From NCBI GenBank assembly GCA_026692825.1, contig JAPLOC010000393.1, positions 1 to 5,687 of the forward strand: a stretch of DNA of 5,687 nucleotides. The letters run 5' to 3'. The stretch is from Planctomycetota bacterium (GTDB taxonomy: Bacteria; Planctomycetota; Planctomycetia; Planctomycetales; Planctomycetaceae). Every line of letters begins with the position of its first letter. Position 1 is the stretch's first letter. Made by a program: the position numbers and the translations under genes. The notes beneath the pieces were generated by a model. It worked only from the letters and a program-made list of their open reading frames with translations. It was not told the DNA's origin and searched no databases. Positions 1-5,687 of the stretch are shown in pieces.

Positions 1-163
1 ATTTTCCCGTCGCGGGATTGTAGGTCAGTGTGACGACGACATCGCCCCAGCACTCGCACCTCGAGAATCCAGGAAACGGAAATTCCACGACGCGGGACGT
101 CGCCGTCAGAATCTACGGGATGATCGACGGGGTGCAGACGGCAACGACGCATTCACTGGCCAT
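1..163 (-). pseudogene. Short Cys-containing reading frame broken by an in-frame TAG, cut by the window edge
   Basis: From ATG (163-161) the minus strand encodes MASECVVAVCTPSIIP, then TAG at 115-113. The same frame then continues open to the edge as ILTATSRVVEFPFPGFSRCE followed by CWGDVVVTLTYNPATGK. The second stretch looks protein-like: beta-strand-like DVVVTLTY, a turn NPATGK, a CxC pair, and codons that mostly end in G or C. The two halves read naturally as one protein of the type C-x-P-x-I-P-x-x-L-T-A-T, then CxC, then xLTYNxxTG. From memory this resembles short uncharacterised planctomycete proteins. A nonsense mutation, a sequencing error, or a separate downstream gene with a GTG start at 88 would all fit. 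The plus-strand frame covering 30-479 aligns wobble-to-wobble with this frame and with hldE, and is most likely its shadow. Function is unknown, and the 3' end lies outside the window. Confidence 0.4.
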
Positions 164-265
164 GGTAGTGAACCCTGCAGAAAGTGTGAGCAGCCAACTT
201 GAGTATTTTTTGAATGACGTCGGAAGAGTTTCGGTAGGCGATCAAGGCATCGACGTGCCACCACA

Positions 266-1834
266 TCAAGGAGGATCTGTCGAACCCGCGGTCAACGTCT
301 GGAAAGGCAATCTCAAAGAATCGACCCGCGCCAGAATGTCCGTCGTGGAGACGGCTTCGACAGCGTGGAGGGATAGCACTCGAGCCCCATACGCTTCGAC
401 GACTTCCCTCCCCACGATTTCGGCCGTCGTGCCTCCTTTGACCAGCACATCGGGACGAATTGTTTCCAGCAGCCGGTGAGGAGTCGGCTCGTCGAACACA
501 AGCACCTGATCGACGCACCCGAGCGCCGCGAGCATCGCCGCACGCTGGTCCGCGGTAATGATCGGACGAGTCGGCCCTTTCAGTCGCCGGACGCTATCGT
601 CGCTGTTGATTGCCACGATCAGCACATCGCCGAGACGGGCCGCCTGTTCGAGGTAGGTGACATGTCCTACATGCAGCAGGTCAAAGCAGCCATTCGTAAA
701 TACGATGGTTTTTCCCTGGCGGCGGTACGCGTCGGCCAGGTCCCGGGCGATGGAGAGGGTGATTTGTTTGTCGCGGGCCGGTGTGACCGATTTCTGGAAC
801 GGAGCCGGCGGCGTTGCAGATCGCTCGCTCCCTCGAGGAAGGAACAACTCGTCGCGGGAAATCGTGGCGACACCCAGGCGTTCGATCTGGAGACCTGCCG
901 CACGATTGGCGAGATGGGTGGCCTCGCTCAGAGAGCGACCGTTCGCGTGGCTCCAGCCAAGTACCGCCAGCACGGTGTCGCCCGCTCCTGTAATGTCAAG
1001 CACGGTGCGGACGGCCGTCGTGAGGTGCTGGCAGCACTCGCGGGTCGGAACGTGTGGAACGGAGTGGTCGACCTCCCGACTGCCTGGATTGGGTGTCGTA
1101 AACACCAGTCCTTCCTGATCGAGTGTGATCACAACCGACTCCACTTGCAGGTTGTGCTGCAACCGCAACGCGGCTTGGGCGGCTTCCTCGGGGGAGCGGA
1201 TGGATATCCCGGTCGCCAACCCCGCTTCCATGCGATTCGGCTTGATCAATGTCACCCCCCGATAGCGTGCGTAGTCGGCAATGCGGGCGGGGTCGACCAG
1301 AATCGGCACGCCGACAGCTCGGGCCGCCGAGATGACTTCCTGTAAGAGTTCCGGCGTACAGACTCCCTTGGCATAGTCTGACACCAAGAGCGCCGCGTGA
1401 TGGGGAAGTTGCGCGCGGACGAACTCCACAATCTGCGACCCCAGAACCTCCGACACCGGCAGTCGGGACTCGCGATCAACCCGCAACATCTGATTCCCGC
1501 CGCCGGGAGACCGATCGGCGCCCCGTCCCAGAAACCGCTCTTTGCACGTCGTGGGGCGCTGGGGATCGGTCAACACACCCGACCCGTCAATCCCCGCCTC
1601 TTCGATGATTCGTCGGAGTGTCCGACCGTCGGAGTCATCACCCACCACCCCCACCAACGTGACGCGTGACTCCAGTCCGCGCAGCAATTGAGCGACGCTC
1701 GCGGCACCTCCCAGGCGGACTTCGTCCTGTTCGGCTTCCAGTACGACGACGGGCGCTTCCGGACTGATCCGGCTGGCGACGCCGAAGGTGTAGCGATCAA
1801 GCATCAGGTCTCCCAAAACCAGAAGCTGCGGCAT
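266..1834 (-). CDS. hldE: Bifunctional heptose-7-phosphate kinase / heptose-1-phosphate adenylyltransferase HldE
   Basis: HldE makes ADP-heptose precursors. The N-terminal kinase phosphorylates D-glycero-D-manno-heptose 7-phosphate at C1. The C-terminal domain adenylylates heptose 1-phosphate after GmhB removes the 7-phosphate. Residues 1-335 are a PfkB/ribokinase-type kinase, with GDLMLDRYTFG (8-18), the first signature LGGAASVAQLL (41-51), SDYAKG (152-157), KPNRMEA (198-204) and the catalytic loop DITGAGDTVLA (280-290), where Asp286 is the expected base. A linker follows. The nucleotidyltransferase (about 370-505) has FTNGCFDLLHVGHVTYL (379-395) with its HxGH motif, LVKGGTT (464-470) and STTDIL (496-501). 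Both halves therefore keep their key residues. The protein is 522 residues, longer than the 477 of the E. coli enzyme. The excess lies in the linker, a C-terminal tail and a short insertion before the kinase catalytic loop. The ATG is well placed: the first beta strand follows at once, with a GGAG upstream and an in-frame stop 11 codons before it. gmhA, gmhB and hldD are not in this window. Confidence 0.97.
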   Translation of the reverse strand: MPQLLVLGDLMLDRYTFGVASRISPEAPVVVLEAEQDEVRLGGAASVAQLLRGLESRVTLVGVVGDDSDGRTLRRIIEEAGIDGSGVLTDPQRPTTCKERFLGRGADRSPGGGNQMLRVDRESRLPVSEVLGSQIVEFVRAQLPHHAALLVSDYAKGVCTPELLQEVISAARAVGVPILVDPARIADYARYRGVTLIKPNRMEAGLATGISIRSPEEAAQAALRLQHNLQVESVVITLDQEGLVFTTPNPGSREVDHSVPHVPTRECCQHLTTAVRTVLDITGAGDTVLAVLGWSHANGRSLSEATHLANRAAGLQIERLGVATISRDELFLPRGSERSATPPAPFQKSVTPARDKQITLSIARDLADAYRRQGKTIVFTNGCFDLLHVGHVTYLEQAARLGDVLIVAINSDDSVRRLKGPTRPIITADQRAAMLAALGCVDQVLVFDEPTPHRLLETIRPDVLVKGGTTAEIVGREVVEAYGARVLSLHAVEAVSTTDILARVDSLRLPFQTLTAGSTDPP

Positions 1835-1843
1835 GGTGGGAAA

Positions 1844-1847
1844 CTCC
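1844..1847 (-). promoter_or_regulatory. Ribosome binding site of hldE
   Basis: On the minus strand GGAG lies 9 bases before the ATG at 1834, within a CCTGGAG context. It is the only Shine-Dalgarno-like element near the start. An in-frame TGA at 1867-1865, 33 bases upstream, leaves no room for an ATG, GTG or TTG start farther up. Confidence 0.55.
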
Positions 1848-1938
1848 AGGAACCAAGGGAAAGGTCAAAACCTACGGAAACTTTCACATTCGCTGCCGAC
1901 GAGATCGGGTGCTTGCCCGAACAGCAAGGTGTGTTGGA

Positions 1939-2136
1939 CTACTCCGGGTCGGCGGCCGGACTTCCGTTACTGCTGGAATATGTGGTCGTCTGAGAGTGGC
2001 TGCGGCCGAGCGGCTGAATGATCGAAAGCACGCGCCCCGCCGAGTCATACGCAATCGTGCAGTCGGCGAACTCGACGCGATACGCCACCGCAGGGTATCG
2101 GGAAACTTCGGTAGACGAATTGTCGGGGGCTGACAT
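1939..2136 (-). CDS. Small hypothetical protein, 65 residues
   Basis: This reading frame starts at ATG (2136-2134) and ends at TAG (1941-1939). I do not recognise a named family. The N-terminal part is disordered-looking. The middle (residues 16-41) alternates hydrophobic and polar residues, as in AYRVEFADCTIAYDSAGRVL, and would suit a small beta-rich fold. The tail (46-59) is Ser/Thr-rich, with 9 of 14 positions, and the protein ends in an acidic AADPE. One cysteine is present at residue 26, and there is no signal peptide or membrane segment. Third codon positions are about 70% G or C by eye, and the composition is balanced. The overlapping frames give Arg-rich, low-quality translations, which favours this frame as the real gene. 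The frame stays open upstream to an ATG at 2259, but that start would run back through the octamer repeat and into the upstream gene, so 2136 is preferred. No clear Shine-Dalgarno sequence precedes it. It sits between two sugar-nucleotide/glycan genes on the same strand. Confidence 0.6.
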   Translation of the reverse strand: MSAPDNSSTEVSRYPAVAYRVEFADCTIAYDSAGRVLSIIQPLGRSHSQTTTYSSSNGSPAADPE

Positions 2137-2152
2137 GTACGAGTCCGATCTC

Positions 2153-2208
2153 TGGGAACTTGGGAATTTGGGAGCTTGAGAATTTGGGAACGTGGAACGA
2201 CTTGGGAT
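2153..2208. repeat. Imperfect 8-bp tandem repeat (TGGGAAYT-like)
   Basis: On the plus strand five octamers follow each other in register: TGGGAACT (2153), TGGGAATT (2161), TGGGAGCT (2169), TGAGAATT (2177) and TGGGAACG (2185). Two more degenerate units run to about 2208. The array fills most of the 73-base gap between the large glycosyltransferase gene and the small gene beginning at 2136. Read in the transcribed direction it is a run of AATTCCCA/AGTTCCCA units. It has no strong self-complementary stem followed by a T-run, so it does not look like an intrinsic terminator. Similar short TTCCCAA-rich arrays recur between genes in some bacterial genomes. That comparison is from memory and was not checked here. 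Confidence 0.75.
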
Positions 2209-2209
2209 T

Positions 2210-5200
2210 TCAGAGGTTGGCAGTCGTGTGCCAACGGTGGTGTTCGATGTGTTCCGCAATCGACTCGGGACTGCACTTGGTGTAGATCAGGGGCAGGTAC
2301 CGCCCGGCGGCGAGTGCTTCGGGTGGGGCCCAGGCCGAGGCCATCTGCTCGCTGAACGTCACGTACCCATGGGGATCGATCGAGTCGCCATGCGGCCGCC
2401 AGAAGCAGGCGGCAGGAACTCCCAGGTACACACTGAAAATCCCCACGCCGCTCTGGTAGGCGATCACGAACCGCGACCGCTGGATGACGGCGAACGACTG
2501 GCCAATTCCCCAGGAGCCGACGCAATCGACATATTCACCCAAGTGCGGAGCGACGTGCCGTTCGAGATACGAACGGTCGTATCTGGCACCGACGACGACA
2601 ATCTTCAGTCCCAGCCCCCGGCAATGGCTGGCGAGTCGACCCCACTCTGCCGGAGTCCAGAGTTCGCCACGGTTATGGCCGGCAATGCCTGAATTCCCCG
2701 CTTCGGGGCCGAGATAGAAGATGCAGTACGGACCGTGCTTGGCTTCGAATTCACGAGCGTATCGAAGCTCCGATGCCAGAAACCGGAACCGGTCGGCGAT
2801 ATTCCAGTCGGTGTCGTATTCCGGCAGCCAGGTTTCCAGCCGCTGCCCGGTTTCCAGGTGACGGTTGGCCTGCAGCATCCAGTCGTATTCGTAGTGCCAG
2901 CCGACTCCCGAGGAAGCCCAGTTGTAAACTCCTTCCGCGGTGTAGGGGTCGGCTTCGACACACTGCCAGCGGGAGTACTCCGCTGACGCCACGAAATCGA
3001 AGCGTTCCACGAACGGAAGTGAACGATAGGGAGGACTGCCGCAGAGCCCGATGTGGACCTGATCGGCGCCATACACCCGGAGCATGTGGGGGATCTTGGC
3101 AAGCGCCCAGACCGCATCCCCAATCCCCGCAGGGACTGCCACCCTGAGGAGTGGAGGAGAGATCAGCGGCTGCGCTGGCTTCGGACGACGGTTCCGTGTC
3201 AGCAGGACAAATCCCCCCGTCCCCAGCGCCCCTCCGAAGGCAAACGGGATCGTTTCACTATGAAAGAATCCCGGTTCAGCACTCAGAAAGGTTTCGACGG
3301 CCTGGCGAACCCCGGGATGTGTTCCAAAATCGTCGACCAGGAGGGTGTCGCTCGCCCGGGCGGCCAATTTCAGGTCGTTGAGACAGCCCGCGAAAGTGTG
3401 GTCCCCGTCGACGTAAACCAATTCGGCAATCGGCAGTCGATCGAGTCCTTGTGAATCGGCCCGAATCAGTCGGCAGTTCCGTACCGACAGGAGCCGTTCG
3501 GCATGGGCCAAGAGTCGCAGTGAGTCAGGCTCGGCCGCGGCGTCATACGAAGTGACCGACGCGCCAGGGACGGCCGCCAGGAACGTCAATGCGCTGTACC
3601 CCGCCCGCGTTCCGATCTCGACCACAGTTTTGGCCTGAAGTCGGGCGGCAATCTCGAACAAGGTCTGGTAGTACGTCCGCCATTCGGACCACAGATACTG
3701 ATCGGTCGGCTCCAGGCTGGCGAACAAGGTTTTGATGAACTCGGCTGTGCGCTCATCCAGGGGGGCCGGTGTGTCGCAGCGACCGTCCGAAGCCGGTACA
3801 GGCTCTGGAACAACCGGAAATTCCACCACCTCCGGGCGAACGTCTTCCGCCGCAACCGGCGCCGTGACGACTGGAGGCCGGGGATTGGCATAGTGGAACA
3901 ATCCGCCGTTCTCACCTCCGTCCAGCATTTGCCCATAATCCCAATCGGGGAGTCGTTGGGATCGAAACGCATCCCATTTCCCCCGCTGGTGGTATTCCCC
4001 CACGATGTAACGGATTTTCCCCAGGGAGGGAGTGTTTCCGAGGATCGAATACTCGCTCCCTTCGCAATCCAACTTCAGGATGTCGATGTGGTCGACATTG
4101 AGTTGCTTTAGCAATTGCTCGAGCGTGACGGTTGGCAGCTCTCGGACGTCCTCCCAATACTTGTACCCCTCCGGCTTGAGCGACGTGGTGGCCAATTCTT
4201 CTGCCGGGACTACGACCGAACCTCCCGTGCTCTCGCAGTTCGGCCGGACCGCATTCAAGAGCGCCATCCGCCCCGATTCGTACGTGCAGGCGGCATGCAC
4301 GACCGTGGCGAAATCCCCGACGTTGGCCCGCAGTGCAGCCAGATTCTCGGGACACGCTTCCACGCATATGATTTTCGCAAGGGGATTCTTCTGGTGCCAT
4401 TTGCAGGCGAAGGTTCCGATGTGGGCACCGATATCGACGACAACCTCCTGCGGTCCCGCATTGTTGGAGAGGAGCTCTGTTTTGTAGGCGTCGCGTTCAA
4501 AGATATCCCCGACAATGACCAGGTCCTGAGCCACGTTGTCTTTGCGGATCCAGAACTCGCCGTAGCGCAGCAGGCTGGGATCCGGCGGGACCACACCCCC
4601 GGTGACGACTCCCTGCACCCGCGCCAGGATCGCGTCGATGATCGCGGGATCGATCTCCCGGTAGACCTGGTAGCGGTACGACCGGAGGAAAAACTCGGCA
4701 ACCGAGGGATTGGAGGCCAACGGCAGTCCACGCCACCCTTCGGGAATCAGATGCGTAATATTGTCGGCCAAATCGAAATACTTCGCCGGGAAATGCTGCG
4801 TCCAGACTGCGAGCGTCGGCGTGCTGGTCGCTCCTGCGACATGCAGGGGGCCACTATCCACCCCCACCATCACGGCCGACTGCTCAATGAGTGCTGCCAG
4901 TCGCTCCGCATCGCCAGTCCCCGTGTGGTTCCACAGCGGATTGTCCGCAATGGGACAGAAAATCGTGGACTGATCGGGCAACGGGGAGCGCCGATCCCAG
5001 TCGAGAATGACCGGCACCAGTCCGGCCCCCATGGCGGCATTGCAGATCGCCCGAGCCGTTTCATGCGACAGGTCTTTGTGCGACTGCGAGGTATTTCCCT
5101 GGTAATGCAGCAACAGCACCGGATACCGGGCAGGTTTCCCCTCGGCGTCGACCACACTGTCCGGCGGATGTTTGCCAACCGCTTTCACGACCTCGCTCAG

Positions 5201-5687
5201 ATACCTGGTGGCCGCTTGCCGGGCCTCTGGCCCAATCTCGATGCGATAGCGATAAAGTTCCGGATCGGGCTCGATCCCGAACTCTTCCATCAGGAATCGA
5301 CTCACTTTGGTTGATGGGACACCGGCATAGCCTTGTTCGGCTTCGTGCCAGCCGACATCGAGCGCTGCATGGTACTGCCGGGCATCGGGCTCCGGCTGCC
5401 GATCGTGCAGACTGCGATGACACTGGCCATGAAATGCCGAGTGTTTCCCCTGGAGGCTCCAGACGTCGACCTGCCATTCGGGAAAATATCGCCGGAGGTG
5501 TTGCAGGACGCAGGTGAACTGAACGGCGTCTCCCAGGCCGTGCGTGAATTTGAAGAGCAAACGGGCATTGGCGGGGAGCGTGCGAAATTGATTTCCCGAG
5601 GGAGCTTGGCCGCAACAACCACGCGGGGTGGTGACAAAAGTCGGCCTCCGCGGCGGAACGACCTGCCGGACATTCGGCGGCTCCCAG
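2210..5687 (-). CDS. Multi-domain glycan enzyme: GT9-like / FkbM methyltransferase / second SAM methyltransferase / GT-B-like, 5'-partial
   Basis: Residues are numbered from a TTG at 5560, the only usual start codon visible in frame. Four modules are seen. (1) Residues 1-320 form a GT9/heptosyltransferase-like GT-B domain, with the N-terminal loop HGLGDAVQFT (7-16) and the donor-site signature VDSGPLHVAGA (234-244). (2) Residues 333-558 form an FkbM-type methyltransferase, with the SAM loop VVDIGAHIGTF (374-384), acidic VEA (400-402) and LKLDCEGSEY (495-504). (3) After a Pro-rich linker (559-600), residues 601-790 form a second class I methyltransferase of Methyltransf_24 type, with VVEIGTRAGYS (646-656), YVDGDHTF (716-723) and LLVDDF (740-745). 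(4) Residues 803-1110 form a second GT-B-like domain, with GIGDAVWALAKIP (812-824), a WTPAEWGRLA segment (968-977) and YQSGVGIFSVYLG (1035-1047). No signal peptide or membrane segment is visible, so it probably acts in the cytoplasm on activated sugars or a lipid- or protein-linked glycan. The frame continues for 42 sense codons upstream of the TTG to the window edge, so the gene very likely starts outside. The family assignments are firm. The donor, acceptor and order of reactions are unknown. Confidence 0.93.
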   Translation of the reverse strand, partial: WEPPNVRQVVPPRRPTFVTTPRGCCGQAPSGNQFRTLPANARLLFKFTHGLGDAVQFTCVLQHLRRYFPEWQVDVWSLQGKHSAFHGQCHRSLHDRQPEPDARQYHAALDVGWHEAEQGYAGVPSTKVSRFLMEEFGIEPDPELYRYRIEIGPEARQAATRYLSEVVKAVGKHPPDSVVDAEGKPARYPVLLLHYQGNTSQSHKDLSHETARAICNAAMGAGLVPVILDWDRRSPLPDQSTIFCPIADNPLWNHTGTGDAERLAALIEQSAVMVGVDSGPLHVAGATSTPTLAVWTQHFPAKYFDLADNITHLIPEGWRGLPLASNPSVAEFFLRSYRYQVYREIDPAIIDAILARVQGVVTGGVVPPDPSLLRYGEFWIRKDNVAQDLVIVGDIFERDAYKTELLSNNAGPQEVVVDIGAHIGTFACKWHQKNPLAKIICVEACPENLAALRANVGDFATVVHAACTYESGRMALLNAVRPNCESTGGSVVVPAEELATTSLKPEGYKYWEDVRELPTVTLEQLLKQLNVDHIDILKLDCEGSEYSILGNTPSLGKIRYIVGEYHQRGKWDAFRSQRLPDWDYGQMLDGGENGGLFHYANPRPPVVTAPVAAEDVRPEVVEFPVVPEPVPASDGRCDTPAPLDERTAEFIKTLFASLEPTDQYLWSEWRTYYQTLFEIAARLQAKTVVEIGTRAGYSALTFLAAVPGASVTSYDAAAEPDSLRLLAHAERLLSVRNCRLIRADSQGLDRLPIAELVYVDGDHTFAGCLNDLKLAARASDTLLVDDFGTHPGVRQAVETFLSAEPGFFHSETIPFAFGGALGTGGFVLLTRNRRPKPAQPLISPPLLRVAVPAGIGDAVWALAKIPHMLRVYGADQVHIGLCGSPPYRSLPFVERFDFVASAEYSRWQCVEADPYTAEGVYNWASSGVGWHYEYDWMLQANRHLETGQRLETWLPEYDTDWNIADRFRFLASELRYAREFEAKHGPYCIFYLGPEAGNSGIAGHNRGELWTPAEWGRLASHCRGLGLKIVVVGARYDRSYLERHVAPHLGEYVDCVGSWGIGQSFAVIQRSRFVIAYQSGVGIFSVYLGVPAACFWRPHGDSIDPHGYVTFSEQMASAWAPPEALAAGRYLPLIYTKCSPESIAEHIEHHRWHTTANL

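Noticed and set aside
268..276. Plus-strand AAGGAGGAT that looks like a strong Shine-Dalgarno sequence
   Set aside because: No start codon follows at suitable spacing on the plus strand, and the site falls over the stop and last codons of hldE on the other strand.
30..479. Plus-strand open frame of 149 codons starting at GTG
   Set aside because: Over 40% of it is antisense to the conserved 3' end of hldE, in wobble-to-wobble register. The non-overlapping part is opposite the more protein-like minus-strand frame at the left edge.
476..1345. Plus-strand open frame of 289 codons
   Set aside because: It lies fully antisense to hldE. No motif or family resemblance is present and the composition is typical of a shadow frame.
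1861..1890. Possible stem GAAAG...CTTTC upstream of hldE
   Set aside because: The arms are only five bases with a long loop, and there is no T-run in the transcribed direction. It is too weak to call a terminator or attenuator.
1884..2525. Minus-strand frame of 213 codons overlapping the end of the fusion gene and the small gene
   Set aside because: The translation is Arg-rich and Pro-rich and overlaps the conserved C-terminal GT-B module in another frame. The 65-codon frame has a better composition in the non-overlapping part.
4115..5314. Plus-strand open frame of 399 codons
   Set aside because: It lies entirely opposite the glycosyltransferase fusion, whose motifs are unmistakable. The translation is Arg/His-rich with no recognisable domain, so it is an antisense shadow of high-GC coding DNA.
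1..5687. CRISPR array, tRNA, rRNA, insertion sequence or attachment site
   Set aside because: No spaced direct repeats of suitable length, cloverleaf-like segment, transposase motif or terminal inverted repeats were seen on either strand.

Overview
The window reads as a high-GC bacterial chromosome or contig fragment in which every supported gene lies on the minus strand. The style of the HldE homologue, the very long multi-domain glycosyltransferase, the short cysteine-containing proteins and the weak Shine-Dalgarno signals all suggest a member of the Planctomycetota. That assignment is inference from sequence style. No marker gene is present.

In transcription order (right to left), the window opens inside a very large gene (5687 to 2210). 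It encodes, in one polypeptide, a GT9/heptosyltransferase-like GT-B module, an FkbM-family methyltransferase, a Pro-rich linker, a second class I SAM methyltransferase, and a second, diverged GT-B module. Its frame stays open to the right edge, so the true start is probably outside the window. A 73-base gap follows, holding an imperfect 8-bp tandem repeat. Next come a small 65-codon gene of unknown function (2136 to 1939), a gap of about 100 bases, and hldE (1834 to 266), a complete bifunctional heptose-phosphate kinase/adenylyltransferase. After another gap of about 100 bases, the left edge carries a short cysteine-containing reading frame (163 to 1) that is interrupted by an in-frame TAG and runs off the window.

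The functional theme is glycan biosynthesis. HldE catalyses two steps toward the activated heptose donor ADP-heptose. The fused protein has two modules of the glycosyltransferase superfamily that includes ADP-heptose-using enzymes, plus two methyltransferase modules that could decorate the sugars. The shared strand and adjacency suggest linked functions. However, the gaps of 73 to 104 bases mean co-transcription is not proven, and the real donor and acceptor are unknown.
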